Assembly (NCBI GenBank): GCA_013398295.1
Contig: VZSF01007297.1
Coordinates: forward strand, 1-64,000
Length of the DNA: 64,000 nucleotides
Source of the DNA: Chionis minor
Lineage: Eukaryota > Chordata > Aves > Charadriiformes > Chionididae
Direction of reading: 5' to 3'
Positions 1-13,022 of this stretch are shown one piece after another. A program made the position numbers and the translations under genes. A model generated the notes under the pieces. The model made no database searches. It had not been told where the DNA came from and worked only from the letters and a program-made list of their open reading frames with translations. Positions within the stretch are counted from its first letter, which is position 1. Every line of letters begins with the position of its first letter.

Positions 1-79
1 TTTTGCGTTTAAATGAGGGCAATATTCAGTGAACTGCTGGGGACAGAGGAGGGAGGGCGGGCTGATTCCCAAGGATTGC

Positions 80-300
80 AGTAATTACGCGCTTTGTACG
101 TTGGCGACAGGCTTGTCATTTGCCAAGCCGGCACTTCGCCGCAGCGCCGTCTCCGGCAGCTCTCCAGCGCTCCCGAGTTAAGCCGCTTTCCAAACGCTTC
201 GACCTGATTTGTCTTAACTGGTAGCGGGATCTGAGCTGCGCTCACGCAGGAGCCGTCCTTCCGCCTCAGGGGGTTCGCCATCATCCCCGAGTGGAGATGT
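80..300. promoter_or_regulatory. Small CpG-rich core, candidate promoter or enhancer
   Basis: By eye about 22 CpG dinucleotides fall between 85 and 300, close to or above the number expected from base composition, whereas the following 3 kb is CpG-poor like the rest of the window. That is the signature of a small unmethylated CpG island. No TATA box or convincing first exon is visible. The minus strand is open for 106 codons across it (9-329), but the translation is rich in Arg, Ser and Pro, matches nothing I recognise, and is what GC-rich DNA tends to give by chance. It could be a promoter, an enhancer or a non-coding exon. Confidence 0.35.
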
Positions 301-3237
301 CTGATGAGTTTTGGGAAAGTTGCAAACATGAGACCTTATCAGCTCAGAGCAAGCAGGGAGGGACTGGAGAGAAATTAAGGTATTTCGGGCTCTCTTTGGT
401 CATATTTCTTCAGGAAGAGCTGAACACAGGCTCTTTCAGAGCCCTTTTATCCACATCTGGGTGCTCTGAGGAATAAGGACATCCCCTGGTGGAGGGGGAT
501 GCTGCATTCCCCCTCTCTAACAACACCTCTTTCCCTCTCCTCCGATGCAGCCTCCCATTTTCTGCTCCTCCCCACCCCAATGGGCATCACAGCGGCATTC
601 GTCTCCCCGCGGGGATGCCTGGACAGGTGCTAATTGAATTTTTAAGAAGTGGCTGCGAGACAGGTGTTGGTGTCTGAAATATCCGTTCAGATGTTGGAGG
701 GGAAGAGCTCGCCAGCATCCCGAGAGCCCCTCCGCCATCCCAAACCGAGCCCAGCGCCTGCTTCTCGCAGTCCCCATGAGTGCACAGGGCTGGTGATGCT
801 TTGACCCCCCCAGCCGTGTCCTACAAGCTGTTATTGAGGAGTCCAAATCATTCTTGATGTCTCTGAGAGACTGTTTTAAGTAGCGATTAACTATTCGCAC
901 TTTAATCTCCCCGAAACAGGCTCCGGCCCTTTGGCATCTTATTTCCATCTCTCTCTGTATCCTTCTAAATACGATTAGCACAGAAACGCTGATAGTGGAG
1001 GCTGGATCTGCTGCTGAGTATATAAATCCAGGCATTGTGTTAAAGCAGCTAATAGACCAGCTTCTTATTTACCATCCCTCGGTCCCTCTGTCCTGTCCCT
1101 GAAGTCATTTTATGCAAACTCATTCAAATGAAACCTTCTCTTTAAAGGCTGCTGCTTGGCAGTGTTAACAAACACGGTCTCGTCCGTCCTCCTCCGAGGA
1201 CTGGCTCATTTTAAGCGTATAAATGGTGTGAAGACGGGCCCGGAGTGCTAAATAGGACAAGTTGAAGGCAGCCTTTGGCATGGCGGGTGCTGCTGGAGTT
1301 TGGGAAATGACTTCTCCTGGCTGTCTGGATGGGGTAGAAGCTCACATCTGGATTTCTGATCCTAACTCAAAGAGATGTCACCTCCAGCCAGAGCAGGGAG
1401 GATGCTCTGCCCTCAGTGAGGGCAATCAGCTAGGAAAGGGCTTCTTCCAAAGCGGCAGAAAGCGGGCAGACCTCGGGGCTGTCGCTGCGCCTGTCCAGCC
1501 CTGGGGTGGCTGCAGTGCCGTGAAGGGCTGTGGAAGTCCCTTTGCAAAGGGCTTTGCGAGGGAAGGGGCACCCCGCTGACCCCGTCCCATGCAGAGGCAA
1601 AAGCAAAAGGTCCCCAAGGTCACCAGGGAGCATTGGTGCTGAGCTGGAAATAGCATGGCAGGCGCACAGCTGCCTCCAACGGTGGATTCAGCCCCTCTCC
1701 CTGCCCGGACGGGCATGACATTTAGTGGATTTTGACCCTGCTTTGCGTTATCCACCCAAAGGGTGGTTTTGAGCACCCACATTCAGGTTCCCCTGCATCA
1801 GGGACCCCAGCAATTGGGGCAGGGGGGTCTGCTCTGTGGGGACACTGCGTCTGGACCAGCTTCCACCTCCGGGGGTGGTGGGGGTGGTGGTTTCTAACCT
1901 GCGCTGACCTGGTCCTTTGAGCATCTCAGGGCAGAAGCGTGTATATTTTTAGGTGCTGTCCCTGCTGCCTACCTTTGTTGGGAAGGCAACGCTAAATCAG
2001 CTGAACGGCAGAGCCGGGAGATGCTACAGCCCCAGCAAGCTGCTGATTAAGTGTTATATTTAACACTTTAAGACAGTATCCGTTCCCTTCCAGCTGCGGG
2101 GAAGAAAGACTCCTCAGCAGCTGCTCCCTGCCTTTTTCCTGGCTGAGCCTCATGTGCGACTCCGAGCACTGCTCCCTGCCAGGAGGTTCAAGCCTTCTTG
2201 TCCCAAATACCTCCTCCTCAAATGCCCGTGTCCCAGATCTGCCAGCCCCTGCCCGGTCGTGACCCCCTTCCCAAAGGACTTGGCTTACTCTCCCACCAGC
2301 AAGGCATCCCCGCCGGCACCAGTGGGAGGTTTGGCCAGTGTGTATCTCCTGCGTCCCAGGAGCAGGGAAATAAAGGGGAATTGTGAATGAACACGTGGAT
2401 TTTGCTCCAGCTGAGTGTGATCTCCCTCCCACTGCAGAGACGGAGCCTGCAGGGCTTCATCCCTGGCTGGGGGGCTGGCTCAGAGCAAGGGATGTGCAAA
2501 GGGATTTCAGCTCCGCTCCCCTGCAGAGGACATTGCTCCCCAGAGCTTTCGGGGGGTGGGGGAGTATGCACATCTGCAGGAGCCAGGAGCTTAAATTCCT
2601 CACTGGATCCCTCTTGGCCCCCCATCTAAGCTGGAAAACTGCCACCAGCTCCCTGCAGCAGGGTCCTGTCCCCCAAAGGACACGGTGAGCTGGCTCTCAG
2701 GGTGTGGGGGCCAAAAGTGTCGAGGACTCGGGAGGGAATTGGGCACATCGGCACTCCTCGGCACCACCAGCCTTACAAATTATGGGGCAAACAGCAAGAG
2801 TATCACTGGGGGCTTGCCATAAGCAGCCACGCACCTCTGCCTGCACCTCTGCCTGCCCAGGGTGGCTGCAGCCAGCGGAGTGTTTGCGCTCTCGTCCCCG
2901 ATGACGAGGGACGTCGTTCACCAGCAACAGCGTGAAAGGAAAGAGCTGGGAAGCCAATTCTCAATAGAAATGCACTCTCTTTGGGCTGTCATCTTACAGA
3001 TTTGTTGCAGCAGCCTCAGAAGCCGTGAGGGTTGTGCTAGGTGCCGTACAAGGCAGGCAGACTGCTGACCTGTGTTTCCTAGGAGTTTGTGGATTCACTG
3101 GTGTCTGATAAGGGGTTAAGCTTTTATTTCACAGTGCCCTAGTGGGTTGTTATCCTGCGCTCGGGTATCTGTTGCCATGAAACTTTTCATTTTGGAGACC
3201 TCTAATGCAAGCTCAGTTGAAATTGGCCAATGGATTT
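301..3237. other. Non-genic stretch
   Basis: No exon with plausible splice sites and no recognisable repeat family was found, apart from the candidate conserved block at 820-1140 listed separately. Open frames on both strands are short and of biased composition. If the gene of the 3546-3957 exon continues on the minus strand, this is most likely its downstream intron. Confidence 0.55.
820..1140. promoter_or_regulatory. Candidate conserved noncoding element
   Basis: This block contrasts with its GC-rich surroundings. It is AT-richer and holds many homeodomain/POU-like cores, including GATTAA near 884, an ATGCAAA octamer-like site at 1112-1118, CATTCAAATG just after it, and a TATAAA at about 1020. 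The minus strand is open through part of it and reads a fairly protein-like basic segment, so an unrecognised exon cannot be excluded, but no flanking splice sites are convincing. The call rests on texture alone. Confidence 0.3.
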
Positions 3238-3299
3238 TAAAATTGTTCAGCAGCACAGACGTACACACATATGCATTTATACACACACACGCGCACAAG
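3238..3299. repeat. Imperfect (CA)n microsatellite
   Basis: An interrupted CA/CG-rich simple repeat: runs of ACACAC at about 3263-3268 and 3280-3296 are separated by a TATGCATTTA spacer. It lies in the presumed intron downstream of the membrane-protein exon. Confidence 0.6.
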
Positions 3300-3330
3300 T
3301 ATCAGTTCTTTAGAAAAGGGGCTAAACCTA

Positions 3331-4080
<750 letters not shown>

Positions 4081-4697
4081 TTACATGATCCGGTAGGGAT
4101 GCATCTGTGGTATGTCGGCCCTCACTCCTGTAAATGCCCACAGCAAACCCCTATGGGCATGAAGTTCCTTGGGAAAAAGTAGGTGCTGAAATGATTCTGA
4201 CCAACATCATTTTTGTTCCTCAGCTGTTTCTCCCTGATGCTACTCACTGATGAAAGCTGGAGAGACAGGATCCTGTAGGTATTTTCAGTCATCTGGAAAA
4301 GAAAGATAAATTGCCTTTCTCCAGCTTCTTTTCACAGGTGATGGTCCTTGGAGAGACAGAAATCCCCCCTTTGCTGCCTCCCGGACTCGATCTGGATAAC
4401 AGTGGGCGCAGTGCCGTGCCGTGCCCCTTCCCGTAACACTGCCCGAAGCGTCCACAGAGGAGAAACGTACATTCAAAACCCACAAAGTTCAGCTGCTCCT
4501 GGTGCGGGACGGAGCTGGTGGCACGCAGCTCCCAGCTGCGCCAGCCTGGCTTTCAGCAACTTCTTTTGCTGGCATTTCTTGATGGATTCCTTTAAAAATA
4601 AAATTATGGTCAGAGATAAAGACCAAGACAGCAGTGACCCCAGTGCCCAGTCTCCAAAGGGCAGCCCAGCCGAGGAGCGGTTGCTCTCAGGTTTTAC

Positions 4698-4724
4698 CTT
4701 AAGGACTTTTGCAAGCGAACGCAT
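4698..4724 (-). CDS. Candidate first coding exon (nine codons)
   Basis: On the minus strand an ATG at 4724 opens nine codons (MRSLAKVLK) that run into AAG|GTAAAA at 4698/4697, a usable splice donor in phase 0. The proposed acceptor of the downstream exon (3958) is also phase 0, so the two would join in frame and put a short basic N-terminus before the first membrane helix. The Kozak context is poor (T at -3). This is inference from phase and position, not from homology; the CpG-rich setting supports it and the weak start context argues against it. Confidence 0.22.
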
Positions 4725-4823
4725 CCACTCGCCTGGCGCTCCGGCTTTTATTCAGCGCTCGGCTCCCTACGGACCTCCCCGCAAACAGCAACCGATCCGG
4801 TGCCGCTGCCTGCCGTCTGCAGA

Positions 4824-4855
4824 GTGTGCGTGCATGCGTGTGCGTGTGTGTGTCT
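4824..4855. repeat. Imperfect (TG)n microsatellite
   Basis: A short GTGTGCGTGCATGCGTGTG-type alternating purine-pyrimidine run inside the CpG-rich patch, with potential for Z-DNA. It is probably variable in length. Confidence 0.6.
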
Positions 4856-5110
4856 ACACTCCTCCCCGTCCTCTTCCCCTCCTGCCCCTTCACTCCACAG
4901 ACCCGCTCGCTCTTCCCAGCCACCCCGGCTGCCAGCAGCGAGGGGGATTAGCCTCCGAGGGGTTGGCTCCACAACTCCCAAGCGTGCTGTAAAGCTGGCG
5001 ATGTGTGGTGGGAGCGTAGGCTCAGCCTCTGCTGCTGCTCCCTGGGGAGTTAATCCTTTCGATGCCAAAAGACGTGCCTTGATCCGGCCACTGGGTCTTC
5101 CCGGAGAGGT

Positions 5111-7639
5111 GGAGGGGAAGGTGGGGAGCAGCCGGAGCGTGCGTGTGGGTGAGCGTGGGTACACACGTGTCCCAGCGGCAGCACAGGCTCAGGCAGCGCT
5201 GGGGACAGGTCTGGGGTCCCCTCTGGGATGAGCCCTCAGCTCCAGCCCGATCATGAGTGCCGAGCACAGCCTTTGTCTGGGAGCTGCGCTGCTGGCAGAG
5301 AGAAATCGAATCGCAGGCGCTGCTGGGAGGAGGGCGGACATCATCAATCCCACCGCTGGCATCCCAAGGGAACGGTGCTCCCCACAGCCCCGCTCCCCCG
5401 TCAGCCTCTGCCCAGCAAAGTTTTGGCATCAGCGGGATGCCTGATTTGCAGAAAGCCCAGAGGATTTGGGGCTGAGCTCCCTTGCCATCCCCCCTCCCTG
5501 GTTAGCTGTCTGTGGAGCCAGCCTGTCCCTGGTCACCTTGATGATGGGTTTAAACTGGTCCGGGTTCCCTACAAACTCATCTCCACATCTGCCTTAGCAA
5601 TGCGATTTCACTGGGATGCTGGCTTGGTTTGAAGGCGCTGGCACTTACTTAAAGAGAAGGAAGAGGAAATCTTAGAGAGGGGGAAATTGTCTTTCTATAT
5701 TTGGAGGTGAAAATAAATCACAGCTCCATTTTTCACATCTACTTTTTTTTTTTTTTTGGTGCAGCTTCCCCATGAAAGAAATAGCTGTCACGAGGGCAAG
5801 GAAATCACCACATTAGGTATGAATGCAGCCAAATGCAACTTTTGAGAAATCATAGCAAAAGATTAACTTTTTTTGTGTGTGCACTACCAGCCAGCAGCAA
5901 TCCTGCCAGCTGCCTGGGGGCTGGAAGAGTGCAGAATGAAATGGCAAGATCTCTCCCTTAAAATAAAATTGCCAGGGCTCAGGTAGATGATGGACAGATT
6001 GGACAGCCCAGGAGAGAAGAAAACGTGGAGGAAAAAGCTTTTCCACCCCCCTTGGAGTATACACGGACCAGGTCACAGTGATGTCTGTCCCTGAGGACCA
6101 TTTTAGAGGCTCCTAAAATTTCTTCTTACAAGTGACAGAGCTGTGATGGGTTACAGAAACACATCAGGGCAGCTGCACAGAGACATATCCTGCAATGGGA
6201 CATGCCCTGATGTCCCCCTGCCCCAGCATCATGATGTGCGGGGTCGGAGCTGCTCCTCTGCCTCCAGAGCATAAAGCCATATGGATGCTTTGAGGGCCAG
6301 GGTGGCTGTCAGGAGATAAGGGCTCTCTCAGAGTCCTCTCTCAGATGCTGAGTCTTGCCACGCCAGATTATATCCTTCCAAGAGGGAAAATGTGGCAAGA
6401 TTATATTTTTTAAAGAAATTCTTCCCTGTAAGGTGAGTTTTGGGCTCCATGCAGGGGTACCACAGTGCAGTCTGCCTTTGGCCCTGGAGGCGTGTCTTTG
6501 GCTGGGGTCCCCAAGAGGAAAGGACAACCCCTGGGACATTCCCACTGGTCCACGGTGACTGAAGCTGTTCTGAAGCTGTGTTTTCACCGCAGCTGCTTGG
6601 TGTTAGCAGTTGCCATAGCACCAGTGCATCAACTGGAGGGAAAGGGAGAGCATCTGGTCCAGGCTGAACTCTGTGTGTGACTGTCCCAGACAGGCTCCCA
6701 CCACGCTGTGCCCCTGTATTTCCAGGAAGGGATGGAGCTGAGAGATTTGGGGCAAAGTACTTGCAAAGGTGTGTGTGTGTGTGGGGAGATTAATCAGAGG
6801 AACTGAGGGCAAAAGGGGATACCGTGGCTCTGGAGGTCTGAAGGTCCTCATCACCTTCAAGTGGTTTAATCAGACCTGGGTTAGAGTCCCCGGGGAGCTG
6901 TGTCAGGGTCTCTGCATCATGTGATGTGGGTCAAAACAGCCCTTGCTGAGGAATTCATAAGCAGTCAGGACTCTCCGAATGAGTCCCTAAACAGGGTTGT
7001 AGGTGGGACACTGTCTCCCCTCCCCACCTACAAAACCAGGCTGAAAACAGCCTTTTCCTGCCTGCCGTACCATCAGCCAACTGGTTTTTACTCATTTAAA
7101 AAGAAAGGGAGAACGTACCGAGACCTGGCTGACACCTTCCCCTCCCCAGTGCTTCGCAAGCACCGGCCAAAGGAGCCCTGGTGCTCTGCTGTTTCTGAGC
7201 CCCCGTTTATGGCAGCTGGGGCTGCCAGGGATTCATTGCCTTGGGACCTATGCAGACCCGCTCACAGAACCTGCCCGGACTGCCCGGTGGCTTGGCAGCG
7301 TGGCTGCTGGTGGTCCCTGTCCAGCTCCCCATGGCCGGGGGCTCGGAGCACAGCTGGCACAGCTCTATCTGCCACGCCTCACATCTGGCTCTCTGGGAAA
7401 CGCGTGGCTGTGAATCCGCATGTTGGAGGGTGCAGCAAAGCATCAGCTGGAGGGTCTCTGCTTGCCTGGGGACAGCTGGTGACAGCAGCCTGGACCTCAG
7501 CGGGACAGAGTGGAGTCCCCCTCGGTTTTCCACTGAGCACTTATGGGAAGGGGCTGGAAAAGTGCTTGGGGGAGCTCTGAGGTCTCCTGCAGGTGCTGAA
7601 TTCATTAAAGAGGCTTAGGGTAATACCAAAAAAACACCC
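5111..7639. other. Non-genic stretch
   Basis: No supported gene. It contains a T15 run at about 5743-5757 and a short TG run near 6770-6782. Open frames of up to 226 codons on the plus strand (6900-7580) have low-complexity Trp/Ser/Gly-rich translations with no recognisable domain and are not called. Confidence 0.55.
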
Positions 7640-8225
7640 TCCACCTTTTGCATTTCCCTGCAGTGAAAGTAAAGTTGGTCTCTTTCATTTTCATTAACAC
7701 CCATGTCAATTCAAAGTGACTAAATAGATGCTTAATCGTTCATTATACACCCTCTGTATCTCTTGTCTGAAAGGGAGGCTTTATTTCCACGATTACCGTT
7801 TCCATCCCATTACAGAGGGAGAGAGCATGGAGAAATATAAAAGTGTGAATTTTAATAACCTTATATTTCAAACTCACTGTTATTAAAAAAAAATGTTTGC
7901 ATTTGCTGTGATGGGGGGAAGATTAAAAGGATTGCCATGGGTTCCACTTAGGGAACATTGCTAATGATTCGATAAATCACTTTAAATAAAAATCACCATC
8001 TCCACAATTCCACCCAAATGCCATTTGGCAGAGAGGTTGATTATGGGAGCAAAATGTATTTCAGAATTAGCTGCTTGTCCTAATGCAATTGGACAAATTA
8101 AATTTAGGGATACACATATATCCAATGACACATATATCTCATGCAGAAGAGCAGTGTTTTGGCCCCTGGGAACAAGGACAAATAACGTTTTAGTGGGTCG
8201 AGAAAGATCTTATCCCTCATGATGG
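7640..8225. promoter_or_regulatory. AT-rich candidate conserved noncoding block
   Basis: A sharply AT-rich block between GC-richer flanks, dense in homeodomain-like cores (TTAATC, TAATGATT, ATTAAA), a POU-like TTTGCAT near 7897 and an E-box-like CATTTG at about 8021. It contains no simple repeat or identifiable transposon. Developmental enhancers in vertebrate gene deserts often look like this, but composition alone cannot prove conservation. Confidence 0.3.
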
Positions 8226-11200
8226 ATGTTGGGTGTTTGTTTCAGCTATTTCCTTAGTATTTTTATTTTATGGCTTACTCTACGTAACTACAGTCAAAGC
8301 ACTGGTGTTTTATTTCCGTACAGGCAGGATCAAACTCACTACTGGGACATGCCTTTGTTAATGCTGGTGTCCACACAGAGCTGACAAAACACCCTGACAC
8401 ATTGCAAGCGATGCCCTGAGCAGACAGTCTGGTTTCCTGTCTGTGACTTGGACCAGATCCCAGGGTTTCTACAGAGGGTGAAGCCTGAGGTTGTCCTACA
8501 GCCCCGGTGCTACGCCGTGGCTGGAGATCTGACCCTGCTCCCGGCTCCGCTGCTGGCTGCTTGGCCTCCTTTGTGACAGGTAAGAGATAGGGAGGCAACA
8601 GGCTGTGGATCTGGCAACAACTGTCAGGTGCAAACGGAGCTGGAGGGGTGGAGAACAGTGTAGGAGTTCATCACTGTGAAGTGTGTCACGGCATAGGAAT
8701 CTTGTGTCTCACCTTGGCTGAGAGCTATCCAGAAGTTGGCCGAGAACATAATCAGGACGTGCAGCTCCAGCAGCAGTATGTCCATCTGCACTTTTCAGCA
8801 AGATACCAGTCTGCCCAAGGGTAATTTTTCAGTTTTAAGGGGGTTTTTAGTCTTTCTTCTGCACTGGCTGCTGACCGGGATACCCTGGTCCCCACCAAAG
8901 ATGCCACCGCTCCTCTTCAGCAGAATAAAACCGAAGGAAGATGTATGCCCTCATTTGGCACAAGGTAAAACGGTCTTCACAGGACTTCACAGGACTTTAG
9001 CTATGCAGGGTGACATCCACATTGATACCCAGATGCTAGCTTGTGGGGGCTGCGCAGCTTGTGTCCCAGCCTCTGCAGCCTTCCCAGGGATGAGGCACGC
9101 TGACCTTCATTCCTCCCCGGAAGGGTCAGACGCTCTTCCCTGCCTCCCTGCCTGGCTGCGCACAGCTGCTGCACTACACCCAGGACCAGCGACTTCATTT
9201 CCAAGCGAATTCCAGACCTGTTCCAAAGTTTTGTCATCAAACTTCCTGCACGACAAGAAGTTGTGAAACGTAGGCTTATCCTGGATTTCCATTCCTGGCA
9301 TTCTTCTTGATCAGCAATTTCTGCTCAAAAAACCACACAAACAAACAAGGAACAGCAGCAGTTTTGTGCAGATGAATCAGAGCGAGCTATCTTTATCTAT
9401 CTATATATAAAAACACCTTTTAAAAAAAAAAATGTTTTTTTGATGCTGTATTATTCATGCTCCCAAAGCTGAAGAAGTCCAGATTACAGTAATAAATGAC
9501 ATCACGAACATGCCATATTAAGTGTAGTGCCTAAGAAGACTCTTCCCTATCTGCTGTCTCTGGTGAGCAAAGTGGGGTTTTAACTCTGCATGTGGCACCA
9601 TCTCATGGACAGCTTTGCTTATTCAATGGATTTGAGAGGCTGAAGGCATGCACAAAAATATCCAGCATGAAAAGCTTGCTTCGTGAAAGGAAGGGGAGCA
9701 TTTCCCAAGTAAACAAGCCCAGGCCAACAGGACTAATTACAGTGGAGGTGAAGTGAATTACATGTTCTGTTTGCATCCCTAGAAAGCGCTGCTTAGCCAC
9801 CAAACAGGTAAAAATAGGTGAAAATTATTTGCAGGGGTTATTTATAGATAAATCTGAATCATATGGGCAAAGGAGAACAGGAACGCTTCATCCCAACAGG
9901 TGGAAAAGTACTGTTTTTTCCATGTCCCCCTCCACTCACAGCTTCGTTATCCTGAAATCCACTGAGAAGGTGAGCCAGGCTGTTCGCATTCAACACATCC
10001 CCAAGCCTCTCAAAGGGATCTGGAGGGAGAAGCTGGCAGTCTCCACATTTTCTGTCTTCTCTGCTGTCTAAGCTGGATATGTAGAGCTAAAATAAAAAAG
10101 TCACCAGCTGTTTCTTTCCAGCAAAATGCCAAAGAAACTGCATGGATGCAAACCCTGTCTGAGTCTTCAGAGAGTTTGAAAGGGCAGGACTGAGGGGTCC
10201 ATCTACCTGCTAACGCCTGGGCTCCAGGAGGAAACTTGAAATGTCAACAATGGTAGAGGTAAGGTAGAAATGAAGGAATTGAGCGAGGCAAAGAGGACAA
10301 CTTGCCTGCTTCCCTGAAATACTTCCCCCATTGCAACTAGAGGAACAGAAATAGAGACCGCCCCGAACGCTAGTTCTCATTCCCTAACCCTAACAGAGAC
10401 ACACGTACAAGTGCGTAGCTCTCCTCTCTGCCCCTCTGTCCCCCAAAGCCTTTGTTCCAGTGTTTTCCCCTCCCAGAGCAGGACCTGCCTCTTAACGTGG
10501 GACCTGTAAAGCCACGCTGGTATTTCAGGTGTGGAGGAATCGCTGAGCAGGGTTGAGGGTGTGAAATGCAGCTGGGTTGCCAGGCAGGTTACAAATACAC
10601 TCTGTGACTCCTGATTAATCTGCCACCGCATCCGAGAGGTGATGCAGTGCTCTCTTCTGCATTGCAGATTGTGCTCCAGCCGTGCCCTTTCCCCGGCACC
10701 TTTCATAACCCTTACCTGCTATTTCCCAGGCACTGATTCAGCGCGGCACCACACAGTGCGTTGTGTGCTGCATCCACACGTTGTTGCCTGCTTGGATTGG
10801 AACCATGTCTGCAGACTGTTTCCGTACTCACAGGTGGGAAACCAACCCCTGGGGCCATGTCCTGGCTGTCTGTCACACCAGGCGTGCTCACATTAAAGGA
10901 GCTGATGGTAGAGGGGGGCTGCAGCATTAGCCTGTGTTTATCTTCTAGTGGGCACCAGCAGACACAGCGTCCTAAAGGAGAGTGGATAACGCTCCCTTTC
11001 CTGTGCTCCAAAGCAATGTGTGCAAATGGTGGATCACAGATGAGAACATCCAGCTGCTATTAGGTACACGGGTGCCGGAACGGAGGAAAGATGTGGGCAC
11101 AGCCCTTCTGGACTGAAGGTTGGAACTGGATGAGAGCGCCCCATTTCCCCGTTGAGGTCAGGCAAGATCAGCCGACTCCTCCTGAAGTGCAGCAGCCCCA

Positions 11201-12934
11201 GGGCTGAGTGACAGGAGCACGAAGAAGCTCCAGCCTGGACTAAGCTGTGCTACGTCTCAGCAGGGACACTGCCTCGAGCACCCCGTGGTGCTCCACCTCT
11301 AGAGGCAACACTTCTCTTGTCAGCAGCAGACAGTTGTGATTGGCAGTGGCAGCAAACGCTTGATTACTTTGGGACGGGATAAACTCAGGACCAGAACCAG
11401 CAAAAGTAAAAAATACGTATTTAACAAATATGGAAATAACTTTTAACCCACCTGCAACCAGACGTGTGTTTGCACCCCTTCTATCTTTTTATTTTGGGAT
11501 GAAAGTGCTACATGTTGTATTTTCCGATCTGCCTGCCTGATGCTACCAAAGAGTAATTTAGCCAGGGAAATGTTCCCTTGTAGAAGTTGAAAACCCAGGA
11601 GAAGGCTGAGTTAGGACTAAAGGTGATGTTCATATCGGTCAGGGCTTGATTTTGTTGCATAGGCTGTTAACCACACAGCGACATAGTCCTTTGACTCCTG
11701 CACTTTACTACTATGAAGGTATTAAATGCCCACTAATGTCACATCAGATAGTCCAGAGCTCACCAAAGCTGCTTGTTTTCAAAATGTTGATTGAATTGCA
11801 CATTCTCCTGGCTGAACCTGCTGTTCCACAGCTGAAGGAGGTCTCTCATCAGTGAGGAGCTACGCAGTCAGCTCTTGTCCTTTGGTGTTGGGTTATAGTG
11901 TTTCCTAATGAATCCAACTCAAGCATTCTTCACTGCAATCCGAGCCCACATCTCGCTGTGTGCCATCAAGCACAGAAGGCTGCCTATTCCCTTCTTCCCT
12001 GGAGCACTCTTTGATGTTTTTGATGGACAGAGCGATCTATAGATTAGTGTAAAAATGACTTTACATGCTTTATTTCTTTTATCGGAGAGAAGAGAAAAAA
12101 TTAAGCCACAACCACTAAATCCGTGCTCATTTAGACAATTCAGGAAGATCAGGTGAGAGATGGAGTAGCAGCTTCTCTGTTCATGGTGGTGCTAAGCCTG
12201 AGTGAAACTGCACACAGACCTTTTCTCCAGAAGGGGACCCTGCTGAAGGTAATCCTGGGATCTGACTGGTGAGAGAGCTCAGACACTGAGATTTCTGTCT
12301 CAAAACCAGTTCTGGGCACGGAGTTGTGCCCCAAGGAATGGAAGCCTGACCCCAGCTGTCAGAGATCATAGGCCTGTAGCTCCCACCTTAGACTATACTT
12401 GTCTTCAGTTACCCTGTGCAATGGTTGCCTCCTCACGTTAACGAAGCAAAAGCCTCCCTTTCAAACAGCTGAATGCACTCTGCTTTTCTGCGCACCTCAT
12501 CCCATTCCCAGACCTGCCTCCCCTGTCCCAAGGCATGCTGCACACCGACTTTCTGGCTTTAGATTTGTTTTGCTGTCATGTTTTGCCTGCGCCAGCCTCT
12601 AGGCAAAAGCAGACAAGCAGCCCTTCATCCACCGCTGCTGACAATTTATAACCTTGTCAATAGCTCCAGGGCTTCCTGTCACCATATGGGTTAATGGCTG
12701 CTACCAGAAGACTTTGCAGTTTTAGGCTTTCTTTAACAAGTGTCCAACATGCACCTGAAATATAAGTGGCCTTGTTTGACTATTCTTTTGTCCAGCTCAG
12801 CCCAAGGTCAAAGCCAAGAACAACACGGCGGAGCAATAGTAAAACACACAAAAGCCCTCTGCAAACTTCCCTGCAGGGCTCCAGAGCACAAATGTATTTT
12901 TATTCTCCCCGTGGTTTTCAGAAGGAAGCCAAGA
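8226..12934. other. Non-genic stretch
   Basis: No supported exon or transposon. Minor structures: a tandem pair of CTTCACAGGAC at about 8976-8997, an AT-rich run at 9395-9440, and two adjacent CCCTAA units at about 10382-10394 that are too few to be telomeric. Confidence 0.55.
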
Positions 12935-13022
12935 ACAGCATCCCTGTGTCACAGGCAGGGAAGCTGAGGCACACAGCAGCTGAGCACCAGATCCCAAACT
13001 TATTCAAAACAGGGACTAGATC
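12935..13022 (-). repeat. MIR-like SINE relic
   Basis: The sequence carries the MIR core in reverse orientation: TGTGTCACAGGCAGGGAAGCT, then GAGGCACACAGC, then a stretch like the 'association with prior accession' segment of MIR (CAGATCCCAAACT). It is strongly diverged, as expected for an amniote-era SINE. A repeat-library search would settle it. Confidence 0.45.

Larger units (their letters stand above)
4670..5110 (-). promoter_or_regulatory. CpG-rich patch, candidate promoter of the membrane-protein gene
   Basis: Roughly 15 CpGs occur between 4670 and 4830, and CpG stays elevated to about 5110, unlike the sequence on either side. It lies about 0.7-1.1 kb upstream, in minus-strand terms, of the exon at 3546-3957. 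That position would suit a promoter and first exon. A TATA-like ATAAAAG on the minus strand (about 4745-4751) is only some 27 bp before the candidate ATG at 4724, too close to serve it in the usual way. The strand is inferred from the neighbouring exon. Confidence 0.35.

Noticed and set aside
517..1035. 172-codon minus-strand frame with a protein-like stretch (about 820-960)
   Set aside because: No convincing acceptor or donor, low-complexity remainder, and no family recognised; kept only as a possible conserved noncoding block.
4745..4751. Minus-strand ATAAAAG as a TATA box for the candidate first exon
   Set aside because: Only about 27 bp before the ATG, which would leave almost no 5' UTR.
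6900..7580. 226-codon plus-strand open frame
   Set aside because: Composition is Trp/Ser/Gly-rich and irregular, with no domain, signal peptide or splice sites; long frames of this kind arise by chance in GC-rich DNA.
10382..10394. CCCTAACCCTAAC, telomere-like
   Set aside because: Only two units, expected by chance in 64 kb; similar single hits occur near 25110 and 34166.
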